DNA of 64,000 bases from Odontocerum albicorne. Its lineage: Eukaryota > Arthropoda > Insecta > Trichoptera > Odontoceridae. This document shows, piece by piece, positions 20,084-29,894 of this stretch (position 1 is its first letter; each line of letters begins with the position of its first letter). The stretch lies in assembly GCA_949825065.1 (NCBI GenBank), contig OX463859.1:15953220-16017219 (forward strand), written 5' to 3'. A program made the position numbers and the translations under genes. The notes under the pieces are model-generated. The model worked only from the letters and a program-made list of their open reading frames with translations. It made no database searches and was not told where the DNA came from.

Positions 20084-20335
20084 AAAAGCATTAGGAAAGA
20101 ATGCAGATTGAAACAAGATCAAACGCTTGAGAAGAAAAAAAATTTACCATGCAAAAAATGCGGTAGAAATAAAATGCAATACAAATAAAAACATTACATT
20201 TGTGGAAAATTAATGTATGGTGGAATAAAGGCATTAGGAAAGAATGCGCATTGAAACAAGATTAAGTGTTTGAGAAGAAGAAATTAGCGTTGAAATGATT
20301 TTATCACGCAAAAATAATGAATAATGAAAGAAGTA

Positions 20336-21434
20336 CAGAAAACAATTTTTCGAATAATACACTCGTAGAAGGTAATTAAATTTTTTGAAGACCTAAAATA
20401 AAACGTGTCACGATCAAATGAATAAATTTCTGAGAGGAAAAAATTAAACGGATTTATAAAATAATAGAATGCATGAAGAGGTAATATGGACGAGGCTGAA
20501 ACTAAAGATGTGTGTGTGCAATGTAGAATCAAATTAATGTTTCTTTTCTCAGGTCACCTAAAGAGGAACTTGGTGTTAGGATATGATGATTTAAAGATAG
20601 CATACAGATTCTTTATTAATGCCATTTTGAAAATAAATTGAAAAAGTTAAATAAAAATGCCTTACCAAGCTCCACCAATATTTTTTCCCCGAACATAAAT
20701 CTTGTTTTATTTGTTGTTGATCTATTTTTTAAGGCTTTATGAAAATCTTTATATTTCAAGGCTTTATATAAAGATACACGTGTGAAGAAATCAAATGAAT
20801 GTCTAGCTTATTTCAATATTAAATATTTTTGTTTCGAAGAATATTAATATTTTATTTTGTTGTGATGTTGACATAAAACAGAATAATAAATAACATTAGC
20901 AGAATAAATTAAATTTGAAAAATTATGGCGTATAGCAACAAAAAAAATCTGTTCAAATAATATATATTACATACTATATTTTATTATACTTGATGAACAA
21001 ATAAATCTTTCTTTGAATTAATGTGTTTTTTTTTAAACTTTTGCTGAAACTATAAAATATTAAATACGCAATTTGAATTTTTATAATTTTTATAATAACA
21101 ATTTTTATAAAAGTATCTGTAAAAGTACATGTAATTTGCATCTGTGAGGTTAATACACGGAAATATTTTTTAGGGTGAAGATAACCATTGTTTGCATTTC
21201 ATCACATTCACTCAGATCATGGACCCTCCTGCTAATACGTGAACTCGTCTGGTGATTTCGGACGATGAATTATATATGAAAAAGATATGTGACTGAATTT
21301 AGTGGGAGAAGGTAATGTTCATACTGTCTTCTACTTCACATATATTGCGGTTTTGTGGCACATACCCGCATTAACTCCGAGGGTTTTCAGTCATAAGCTC
21401 TCAGCATACATTTTTTTCTGTTGTGTCTGCTACG
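20336..21434. other. No recognisable feature
   Basis: About 1.1 kb of very AT-rich DNA with long A and T runs. Confidence 0.5.
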
Positions 21435-21439
21435 GATAC

Positions 21440-21780
21440 CCTGAACGGATATGGTTAGCAATACAAGAGTTCTTCAAAGAGCCAAAGTTGATAGAGAGTT
21501 GCTGACTAATATTAAAATCCGAAAGACGTCCTATTTCGGTCATGTACTTAGAAGAGAAAAGTACAAATTACTGCACCTGATCATCCAAGGCGAAATAGAG
21601 GGTCGAGGAGGTGTTTGCAGGAGGCAAATCTCCTGGCTCCGCAATAAACGTGAATGGACTGGTGTAAAAAGAGCGTTGGGAACTTTTTCTGGCTGCCGGG
21701 GACCAAGATGCTTAATCTCAGGTGATAGTCAACGTTGGGAGGGGGGGGGGGGTGATATGACACTGGGAAGAAGAAGAAGT
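21440..21780 (+). mobile_element. RTE-5 fragment: C-terminus of an RTE-like retrotransposon
   Basis: The plus frame gives NTRVLQRAKVDRELLTNIKI, RKTSYFGHVLRREKYKLL and IIQGEIEGRGG, RRQISWLRNKREWTG. The YFGHVLRR and basic G-R-G segments followed by SWLRN-REWTG are familiar from the ends of insect retrotransposon polyproteins. The frame then shifts and ends in a poly-G run and GAAGAAGAAG. 5'-truncated. Confidence 0.75.
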
Positions 21781-21992
21781 ATCTGCTCTAGATTTTTAAC
21801 CATGTATTAGCATCACATATGCTTTGTTAAACTTTTATTGCAAACACCATCTGGCGGGTTTATTGCCAGGCGGCCATCTTTTCCAACCAACCAGACAAAG
21901 CAAGTTACATTGTCGCTAAAAAACACTCAAATGACTATCCATCCCCACGAAACTCATGAATAGCATATATATAAATAGCATATGCATACGTG

Positions 21993-22676
21993 TTTGTGCG
22001 TTATTTCCTCATTAATTCTTTTAAAACTGCTTATCTATTTCAATGTATTACTGCCTAACTATTTCAATGTTGTCTCAACTATCTTACTTCCCATTTGTCA
22101 TTATGTAAAATTTGGACTCTTTTGAGGCTTTTATTTTTTTTTCTCGCTCTTGCTGACAGTTAACCTGAGGTGGTATATGTGGGTTTACTTTTTATTTTGT
22201 TTTCTGCCATACGTATTTTTTTTTCTTTTTTTTCTATTTATTCTTTAATCTAGATATGCGGGGGTGTGGGATGGAAGCCCCCTGATGCCCTGGCGGTCAG
22301 GCTCGCCCTACATTGGTGGGGTGTATCTCAGCCAGTGGAATGTTTGTGTGATGAGCCCGGACCTTTTAGTGTCTTCTCTCTTCAATGTATTATTTTTGTC
22401 ATCTATTTATTTTCTGGGTTTATTTTTTTTATATATTCTTGTTCTACGTGTTCAAGGGTGTGGGCTGAAAAATATCTGGTGTCCCCGTGGCTGGGTTCGC
22501 CCTATATTGGTGGGGTGTATCTTGGCCGAGGGGATGCTATTAGATGAGCCCAGACCTTTTGATAGCTTCTGTATTTAATGTATTATCTGCAATTTATGTG
22601 TTTTAGAAGTGTTATTTAAATATAATCTGTACATACTATGTTGCTATCAATAAACCTATTATTTATTTATTTATTT
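21993..22676 (+). mobile_element. LINE-B copy 1, 5'-truncated
   Basis: Starts TTTGTGCGTTATTTCCTC and ends GCTATCAATAAACC followed by a (TTTA)n tail. Flanked by ATACGTG at 21986-21992 and 22677-22683, duplicated LINE-A sequence. It contains only the 3'UTR; the ORF tail is seen in the copy at 31.1 kb. The AATAAA just before the tail is a plausible polyadenylation signal. Confidence 0.8.
22261..22587 (+). repeat. Tandem duplication inside the LINE-B 3'UTR, 194-bp period
   Basis: GGGTGTGGG starts units at 22262 and 22456; both contain CGCCCTAYATTGGTGGGGTG, TGAGCCCRGACCTTTT and AATGTATTAT. The copy at 31.2-31.5 kb has both units; the one at 63.4 kb retains only the second. Confidence 0.85.
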
Positions 22677-22925
22677 ATACGTGAGCATACGCCCACAAAT
22701 ACCACAAAGACTGACTATCACCCGAACATTCCTTTTCATGTAGAATGGGATATCACCAATCAATGGAAAAGGAAGAGATGGTGGAGAGAAAAGAAAAAAT
22801 AAAAAATGAAACGCATTACATTGCTGACTTGAAATTAAGAATATTTCCAGTCGCTCCTTAAAGTATGCCAAGCACGGAGCAAGCCTAACATTGGGTTGTA
22901 ACTGATTTCAGTCTCACAATGAACA

Positions 22926-23369
22926 GTAAATTTGTTCATCAAATTAAAAAATATATATCATTTGAACAGATCTTTTTTAATAGACGTAGCAATTCTGCAA
23001 ATGAAACACATTATGTGAATGATATTTATTATTCTGCTTTTGTCAACATTACAACACATTGAGATATTAATTTTCTTCGAAATAAAAAAAATATAATATT
23101 TAAATAAGCTAGACATTAATCTGATTTCCTTATATCTTCATATAGAGATTTAAAACATCAAGATTATAATAAAACCTTATAAACTATATCTAAAAACTAA
23201 TCAACTAAGATTTATGTTGATGAGGAAAATTGGTGGAGCTTGGCAAAGCATTGTTTCCTTTCTTTTTTAAATTTCATTTTAAGTTGTGTGATCGCTTTTA
23301 ATTTGCATTGTCTTTATATTTTCTTAATCATGTGGCATTAATAAAAGCCCTGTATGCTATCTTTAAATT
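22926..23369. other. No recognisable feature
   Basis: AT-rich DNA. Confidence 0.5.
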
Positions 23370-23500
23370 ATCATCGTCATACCATAACACCATGTCCCTA
23401 TTGAGGTTTACTAAGATAACATAACATATATCCACTAGATTCTACCTTGTACACATATTTAACTTCTGCCCCGTCCATACACCTAGTTATGCGTCATATC
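23370..23500 (-). mobile_element. RTE-2-like fragment
   Basis: CATGTCCCTATTGAGGTTTAC, CATATATCCACTAGATTC and CTGCCCCGTCCATACACC parallel 7058-7215. It abuts the palindrome. Confidence 0.4.
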
Positions 23501-23505
23501 ATATT

Positions 23506-23748
23506 TTAAAGCCATTTTTTTTCTATTCTTAAGAATTTCACTTATTTGATCGTGTCGCTTTGTTTTCTAGATCTTCACAAAAAATCTCAAACCTTCTATA
23601 TTACTCGTATAAACTATTGCTTTGTTAGCAAAAGTTTATGCGAGTAATATAGAAGGTTTGAGATTTTTTGTGAAGATCTATTGTAGAAAAAAAGTGACAC
23701 GATCAAATAAGTGAAATTCTTAAAAATGGAAAATAAATGGCTTTAAAA
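23506..23748. repeat. Large near-perfect palindrome (foldback)
   Basis: Left arm 23506-23614 and right arm 23634-23748 are inverted repeats of about 110 bp with a 19-nt spacer. The inner 40 bp (CTTCACAAAAAATCTCAAAC .. TATATTACTCG) are almost identical; outer parts show a few mismatches and small indels. No flanking duplication is obvious. It could be a foldback or MITE-type element or a snap-back rearrangement. Confidence 0.85.
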
Positions 23749-23754
23749 ACTTAA

Positions 23755-24290
23755 GACAGATCAATAAGGCGGCTGCAATATCGGGATGCCTAAGAACACC
23801 GGTGTGGAATAATAAACACATGAGAATAGAAAGTAAAGTCAGAATATACAAGACATGTGTGAGACCGATAGCAACCTATGGAATAGAGACCAGAGTAGAC
23901 ACATCTAGAACAAAATCTCTCCTGAGAACCTCGGAAATGAAAACACTGAGATGTATAACCGGAAACACACAAAGAGATAGAATCAGAAACACAGAAATAA
24001 GGAGAAAGTGTAGTACGGAAGACATCGTCAGGTGGGAAAAACAACGAAGGCGATACTGGAACGAACATGTAAATAGAATGCAAGACTATAGACTTCCACG
24101 TGTCGCCCTTCAAGGGAACCCAGCCGGAAGAAGATTACCGGGAAGACCTCCGAAGAGATGGCGTGACAGCTGGCAGTCCACGTCACAAGAAGGGGAACAA
24201 GCGGAACAAACAGATCATGATCTATATGAAGAAAAAAAAGAACTTTTGCGTGGAAAGGAAGCGTGAAAATATGTTCTTTATATCCATCTC
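23755..24290 (+). mobile_element. RTE-4 copy 1: C-terminal region
   Basis: A mostly open plus frame of about 160 codons: INKAAAISGCLRTPVWNNK, RIYKTCVRPIATYGIETR, LRTSEMKTLRCITGNTQRDR, EKQRRRYWNEHVNRMQDYRL and GRRLPGRPPKRWRDSW. These blocks are the thumb-to-C-terminus region of RTE-like ORF2. The upstream RT catalytic core is not present. One open frame without stops suggests a younger copy than the one at 10.7 kb. Confidence 0.8.
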
Positions 24291-24869
24291 AAGAGAGAAA
24301 ATGCTTGATTGTGTATAGTTTTATTGAAATAATCCAAAAACATCAATAATAATTTGACAATTAAAATATTTCATAATCTCATATTAAAATTTACCCTTTA
24401 CATTACGTTAAACATAAAGTCACATTCGTAGATATTAAAAAAATACTTTAAAACCAAGCACTATTCACGATGAGGAAAAAACAGACATGTACGTTTTGAA
24501 ATATATTTCCCCACAACCGATCGGGATTGTTTTTTTAAATATCTTTTCCCAGTTCCACATGGCAACATTTGTCCCCATCCATGTCGCGGTATAAAAACGT
24601 ATACCCCGGGGTATCATATATTTCGAGTGTAAAACCATGTTTTTATCCTTGCCATGTTTAGGGGAAGGTTCGCACTACGGGCTCACTAGCTTTAATCGAT
24701 ATTTTTAATTATAAAAATATATGTATGAAGGTTCGACAATGTTGTTTAATACTTTTAATTGTGATTTGTTTCATAACGTTAATATAAAAATTAAAAACTA
24801 TTTTACTTAGAATTGTGAAATTAACAAGCCCTTGGGGTTAAATTATTTTTAACGTACAAACATACTCGT
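24291..24869. other. No recognisable feature
   Basis: AT-rich DNA; no motif recognised. Confidence 0.5.
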
Positions 24870-26130
24870 AAATATCATCACGCCATGTCCTTTGCAAGTT
24901 AGGTCGAGAGAACAGATTGCTAAACTTTTTTTATCCGAACGCACAACTTTTACCTTTTCTGCATTCATATGTTTATCTGGTCACACACAACCTTTTCTGC
25001 ATTCATATGTTTATCTGGTCACACACAACCTTTTCTGCATTCATATGTTTATCTGGTCACACACAACCTTTTCTACATTCATGTGTTTATCTGATCACAC
25101 ACAACCTTTTCTGCATTCATATGTTTATCTGGTCACACACAACCTTTTCTGCATTAATATGTTTATCTGGTCACACACAACCTTTTCTACATTCATGTGT
25201 TTATCTGGTCACTCACAACCTTTTCTACATTCATGTGTTTATCTGGTCACACACACAACCTTTTCTACATTCATGTGTTTATCTGGTCACACACAACCTT
25301 TTCTGCATTCATATATTCATCTGATCATATACAACCTTTTCTGCATTCATATGTTTATCTGGTCACACACAACCTTTTCTACATTCATGTGTTTATCTGG
25401 TCACACACAACCTTTTCTACATTCATATGTTCATTTAGTCACATACAACCTTTTCTACATTCATATATTCATCTGGTCATACACAACCTTTTCTGCATTC
25501 ATATGTTCATTTGGTCATACACAACCTTTTCTTCATTCATATGTTCATGTGGTCATACACAACCTTTTTTTACATTCATATATTCATCTGGTCATACACA
25601 ACCTTTTCTACATTCATATGTTCATCTGGTCATACACAACCTTTTCTACATTAATATGTTCATCTGGTCATACACAACCTTTTCTACATTCAAATGTTCA
25701 TGTGGTCATACACAACCTTTTCTACATTCATATATTCATCTGGTCATACACAACCTTTTCTACATTCATATGTTCATCTGGTCATACACAACCTTTTATT
25801 ATTCATATTTCTCATTTTGCCTTCTTACTAAATCTAGTTCGTTATATCCAGCCATGTTAACCTTGGTGCACCTGTTCCACGCACACCTTAAGCCATTATT
25901 TCGTCAATAATTCTCTCAAGATGTTCGCATCTTAAAGCTCCTTTCTTCAGCACAGTTCAAATATATATTTTATCAATATTTTCATTTCTAATGTCTTCAT
26001 ATCGCCTTTTTCATACATTGACACTATATTTTTAGTGCAAAGATCTCCATAACATTAATGTGACTTATTTTCTTTTTCTGCAAAGTCCAAGATTTTCGTC
26101 CATAAGTCAAAGTGGTTATTAAAATAATCT
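24870..26130 (-). mobile_element. RTE-2 copy expanded by an internal minisatellite
   Basis: Flanks of the minisatellite are RTE-2: on the left ATCATCACGCCATGTCCTTTG; on the right CCAGCCATGTTAACCTTGG, TTCCACGCACACCTTAAGCC and, further right, an antisense LTYGRKSWTLQKKK block (about 26070-26125) typical of the segment before the C-terminal tail. Confidence 0.7.
24952..25798. repeat. 38-bp minisatellite, about 22 units
   Basis: Unit ACCTTTTCTRCATTCATATG plus TTYATCTGGTCAYACACA. Units in the left half mostly carry TTTATCTGGTCACACAC; those in the right half mostly TTCATCTGGTCATACAC. Because 38 is not a multiple of 3 and no unit has a plus-strand stop, all three forward frames stay open for long stretches (322, 237 and 135 codons). 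That is a by-product, not a gene. Confidence 0.95.
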
Positions 26131-26554
26131 GTCAATTTGGGGAAATTTGGCGTTTATTTATAAAACGCATGTGAGTGATTCATTAGTGATGATTTTGATG
26201 TTTTTTCATACGAGGTTTTATTTTAACTGCTTACGAAATGATACATAAATTTGGTGAAATATGGGGTTAAAATTAGTAATTAAGCGCATTTGTGTAATTT
26301 TAATTAATACGTGTATTTTAATGCCTCAGCAAATTTAAATTAGTCATTAACAATTTTAATAAATTTTGTTGGGATGAGATTGGGGGGTAAAGTATCTTTT
26401 GTACGCTATGGTTTTAAAACACCTTCAGAGTGTTACACATAACAGTATGTATTTTGTAAATTGGTTTTAAAAATAGCCAATTTTTTTGGTTGTCTTACAA
26501 GACAATTTATGTGTTTTTTTACTCGTGTTAGATACAATATAATCTGGAATCTTT
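26131..26554. other. No recognisable feature
   Basis: AT-rich DNA. Confidence 0.5.
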
Positions 26555-26645
26555 GTGACTGTTAAGACGCTTGACCTCCAATCGGGGGCTTCGGATTCGA
26601 TTTCCGATAGCATTCGATTCGATTTCCGATAACTAAGATCCACGA
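26555..26645 (+). mobile_element. SINE-1 head with duplicated B box
   Basis: CTTTGTGACTGTTAAGACGC, CTCCAATCGGGGGCTTCGG and GATTCGATTTCCGATA, the last duplicated 19 bp downstream. Confidence 0.6.
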
Positions 26646-26799
26646 TGGTTTTCTAGTAGTTCTTTTCCCCTTGGTATTTTTATTGAGGTTTTCTAACCAT
26701 CTTTTTAAATATATGCAAATGCGGAAAACTTTCTAATCTAATGACCTCAACCGCCATCTTCTTATCTTTTCTCTCAATATGTATTTTTTGTAATATTTT

Positions 26800-26900
26800 A
26801 TATGTGTCAATAGCAGTGGGTTCGAATTCCGGAGGTCCTTGAAGAGAATCAACTCTCTGAACGAGGCTGTAAAGAATGTTATTTTATTAATATTAATGTA
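26800..26900 (+). mobile_element. SINE-2 with tRNA-like B box
   Basis: CAGTGGGTTCGAATTCCGGAG, GTCCTTGAAGAGAATCAAC and CTCTCTGAACGAGGCTGTA. Confidence 0.55.
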
Positions 26901-26949
26901 TAAAAATATAACTTGTATAAAAAATGCGAAGGAAAATATCCGAGAATAA

Positions 26950-27260
26950 ATAAAATCCAGTCATGGAGATACAAATATGTGAAAGGGAAAAAAATGCGAA
27001 TAATTTGTTAGTGATGACAGATTGGAGCTTATCATGTATTTCCTCTGTTGAAGAAAGAGTTACGCGAGATATCCAACGGTTTGTAGCGATAGGAAACAAC
27101 GTCAATGGGGTAGTAAAACGCATATATTTGAATTTAATAGTATCAAAATCTGTAAAGATGATAGTGTACACCAGTATTCTAGTGCCAAATTTGATATATG
27201 AAAGTCAAACGTAGACGACGTCAAACAGTAATGAAAAGAGTAGATAAAATAATATATTGT
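26950..27260 (+). mobile_element. RTE-2 fragment upstream of the C-terminal tail
   Basis: Plus frame: EERVTRDIQRFVAIGNNVNG, KSVKMIVYTSILVPNLIYES. This matches the I-AGN-NGA and KIYTSVLVPTLIYGSE blocks that precede the tail seen in other RTE-2 copies. Ends with a stop after SQT. Confidence 0.65.
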
Positions 27261-27764
27261 AGAAAGCTTAACACGTCCTTGTTTCAAACCTTTTGTTAAA
27301 TCACATAGTAAAAACACTTTTCCCTCTAATGCACGCATTTGCCATAAAATTTTTAAAGCTTACTATTAAATAAATGTACCTAGAAAATTTTATTAAGGGA
27401 AGAAAAGCGGGTGTGGAAAAAAACCGCTGATTCCATTTTTTCGTGAAAAATTTGAGCCCTGCCCATATGTTAGGGGTCCAGATGATTAATGCTTTCTTTT
27501 ATCCTGAAAATATGTTCCTTGAATGGAAATTTTTTACACGTATAAGGTAGCATATATACTTTTAGACCTCGAAATATAGTATAAATTGTATTATGTAATA
27601 TTTTTTACACAACAAATCTGACACGATACACTGTACTCCGTAGATGTTTTTAAAACATTTTAATTTTATTTCATTTAGATAAAAAAATTGTTTTATTTGT
27701 TGTTATATTTGAAAGAAAAAAGAGTGAAAAATACCAATAATAGGTCGGTACGTATCAAATGGTT
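27261..27764. other. No recognisable feature
   Basis: AT-rich DNA. Confidence 0.5.
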
Positions 27765-27950
27765 GACGACCTTCGTGGCCTAGTTGGAAAGATGCCTGTC
27801 TCCTAGCCTTGAGATTGCGGTTTCAAATCCCGCTGAAACCCAGATTTAAAAAAAATATATTCCAGTCTGGTATTCACTTAAAGCCTCTTTTACATTTTAA
27901 AGAGAGAATGTTACAGGTCATTAAGCTAGCCAGATTGTACTGTAAACAAT
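27765..27950 (+). mobile_element. SINE-1, near complete
   Basis: A box GTGGCCTAGTTGGAAAGATG, B box GGTTTCAAATCCCGC, GAAACCCAGATTT, A-run, TTCCAGTCTGGTATTCACTT, AAAGCCTCTTTTACATTT, and the end CTAGCCAGATTGTACTG. Part of the GGTTGGAAGAGATTGCC tail is altered. Confidence 0.8.
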
Positions 27951-28009
27951 GTGTAATACAATGGTATTTAATGATCATGGCATAAGCTGTAGATCAAATA
28001 AATGAGGTA

Positions 28010-29070
28010 AGGCAAAGGATCTTCTTCAGCCTTTATTCCCTTAAAGTGTTGTAAAGATTCGTGTCTCCTGAAACCAAAATTTTACTCGTGCAATTTCTGC
28101 TCTTTACTATTTTGGACTATGCGGACGTCTGCTATTTAGATATTACAGAGGAACAGCTGGACCAATTGCGGCGTCTTTAAAATGTGTGTCTTAGATTTAT
28201 TTTCAACCTACGAAAGTACGATCATATAACTTCATACCAGAAGGCACTGAATGGTTGAACGTGAGAAATAGACGCTAAATTTACATACTATCTCTATTGT
28301 TTATTATCTTTAACAGTCCCGCCACCCCCTCTTCATCATCATCATCATCAATGGCACTACAGCCCATTGTGGGCCCCGGCCTCCTCCAGCAGTCGTTGCC
28401 ATTCCCCCCTATCCTGGGATGCACTCCTCCAGCCCCTGATGCCAATCACGTTTGCATCATTCTGCACCCCATCCATCCACCTAAGCTTTGGTCTGCCCAC
28501 GCTACGTCTTCCTTGGGGCTTGGAAAAGAGTACTTTGTTAGGCATTTCCTCTTCTCCCATTCTTGCTACATGCCCCACCCCCTCTTATCTCGCTGAAAAT
28601 TTTATTCGTCTTTCCGATAATGCGCTTGCGCTACGTTCAAATATATATTGTTTATTGGCCTACCCAGTTCACCACTTCTTTTCTTACGTCATCCTTTATT
28701 GAGCATGCAGTGAGACTGGAATCAGTTACAAACCAACGCTAGACTCGCTCCGTCCTTGGCATGCTTTAAAAAGCGACTGAAAAAACTCATTATTTCTAGT
28801 CAGTAATAATAACATGCTTCCTCTCTGATTTTTTCTTCTTCTCCACCGTTCCTTTCTTTTTCTTTGATAAATGATATCTCATTTTATATGAAAAGGAATG
28901 TTCGGGTGATTATCCGTCTTTTTGGGGTTTGTGGGCGTATGCTCACATATATGTTCATGGATTTCGTGAGATGAATAGTCACTGAAGTGTTTTTTTTTGC
29001 GACTATGTATCACTTGCTTCATTTACTTTTGCCTGGTTGGCTGGAAGACATTGCCGCCTGGCGGTATTAC
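28010..29070 (+). mobile_element. LINE-A copy 4, longest, split by RTE-1
   Basis: Plus-strand translation with frameshifts shows the end of the RT region, LDYADVCYLDITEEQLDQLR, LRFIFNLRKYDHITSYQKAL, then LAENFIRLSDNALALRSNIY, an eroded tail and the 3' block (GATGATATCTCATTTTATATG-like, GTGGGCGTATGCTCACATAT, GCCTGGTTGGCTGGAAG). The LDYA..LQ and N-VRFIFN pattern is that of Jockey/CR1-like polyproteins. The last 15-20 bp of the tail are lost. Confidence 0.8.
28334..28574 (-). mobile_element. RTE-1 copy 2 nested in LINE-A
   Basis: Flanked by a perfect 12-bp duplication CCACCCCCTCTT at 28322-28333 and 28575-28586. The minus frame (28357-28578) reads GHVARMGEEEMPNKVLF, GRRSVGRPKLRWMDGV and DANVIGIRGWRSASQDR to the stop. 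Only TGCCATTG separates the stop from an (ATG)n tail. Compared with copy 1 the 5' truncation is more severe. Confidence 0.9.
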
Positions 29071-29099
29071 ATTAATTTATCAATAAATATGCTAGGGTA

Positions 29100-29235
29100 T
29101 TATGACGACCTTTTTGACCTAGTTGATAGGATGCTATTACATATTCGATTCATGACGCAACCCAGATTTTTAAAACGGTTTTCACTAAACGTCACTTGAA
29201 CATTTTTCTTGTTGAATGGAAGAGATTGCCAAAAT
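29100..29235 (+). mobile_element. SINE-1, deleted copy
   Basis: CGACCTTTTTGACCTAGTTGA, AACCCAGATTTTTAAAAC, GTTTTCACTAAACGTC and TTGAATGGAAGAGATTGCC; the B box is eroded. It stops exactly where mariner 1 starts. Confidence 0.7.
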
Positions 29236-29239
29236 TATT

Positions 29240-29894
29240 CTTTATTCATCAACATAGTCTCTTTCAAGAGCGATACATTCATTGCAACGCTTTCCTTACT
29301 TTTTTATGCCAGCCGTGTAGAATGATTTATCTTTGGTTTTCAAATAGTCGTTAGTTTCGGCAATTACTTCTTCATTGGAGCCAAATCTCTTTTCCTGGAG
29401 CATCTTTTTGAGGTCTGCGAACAACCAATAGTCGCTGGGGGCCAAATCTGGAGAAAACGATGGGTGCAGAAGCAATTCGAAGTTCAACTCATGCAATTTG
29501 GCCATCGTTACCATCGACTTGTGACACGGTGCATTGTCGTGATGAAAGAGAACTTTATTCTTCTTCATATGGGGCCGGTTTTTTGCAATTTCTGCCTTAA
29601 AACGCTCCAATAACGCAATGTAATATTCGCTATTGTTTTTCTCTTTTCAAGGTGATCGATGAATATTATACCATGCGCATCCCAAAATACGGAGGCCAAA
29701 CGAAATTCGGGTTTTTTCCATTGTTTTGAAAATAGCAAAAGTAGCGTCACTAAAACCACTGTAACTCAATGACACAATGTCGAAATGTCATGAAACTTTG
29801 ACACGTAACTTCTAAAGACTGGTACTAATTGATGTGGATTTGTTATTAGAGGAGCCATCTGTTGGTCAGTCCCGGGACTTATTGGTTGATGTGT
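29240..29894 (-). mobile_element. Mariner 1, internally deleted
   Basis: The minus strand starts with a mariner-like 5' end (ATCAACCAATAAGTCCCGGG next to a TA at 29895) and continues through a short leader. The right terminus is present; the left inverted repeat is missing, cut at the SINE-1 junction. Resembles the cecropia-type mariner group, from memory of its transposase. Confidence 0.8.
29250..29732 (-). pseudogene. Mariner transposase remnant, N-terminal half deleted
   Basis: An ATG near 29732 opens MEKTRIS, then the sequence jumps out of frame to ASVFWDAHGIIFIDHLEK. A second frame carries RPHMKKNKVLFHHDNAPCHK, ELLLHPSFSPDLAPSDYWLF, KRFGSNEEVIAETNDYL and DKSFYTAGIKK. The second and third catalytic Asp (HDNA, SDYWLF) remain. 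The DNA-binding domain and first Asp are gone, as is at least one frame. Not functional. Confidence 0.9.

Larger units (their letters stand above)
19538..20335. repeat. Tandem array interrupted by a solo LTR
   Basis: A unit of roughly 150-170 bp starting TGTATGRTGGAATAAAGGC, with AAAGAATGCGSATTGAAA, AAGATTAAGYGTTTGAGAAG and ACCATGCAAAAA, begins near 19545, 20085 (partial) and 20215. The LTR at 19708-20083 lies between the first and second units. Confidence 0.75.
21836..22925 (-). mobile_element. LINE-A copy 3, split by LINE-B
   Basis: 3' part at 21836-21985 (CATCTGGCGGGTTTATTGCC, GGCGGCCATCTTTTCCAACC, ACTATCCATCCCCACGAAAC) and 5' part at 22677-22925 (TACGTGAGCATACGCCCAC, then PPSLPFPLIGDIP, KRNVRVIVSLCGICGRMLTY on the minus strand) join to match copy 2 once LINE-B is removed. 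Confidence 0.85.

Noticed and set aside
23790..24113. 107-codon minus frame
   Set aside because: Shadow of the RTE-4 coding strand.
24952..25798. CRISPR-like array of regular repeats
   Set aside because: Units are directly contiguous with no unique spacers, and the context is a eukaryotic retroelement. It is a minisatellite.
24892..25860. 322-codon open frame, the longest in the window
   Set aside because: It is produced by a 38-bp tandem repeat with no stop in any forward frame; two other frames are open over the same DNA.
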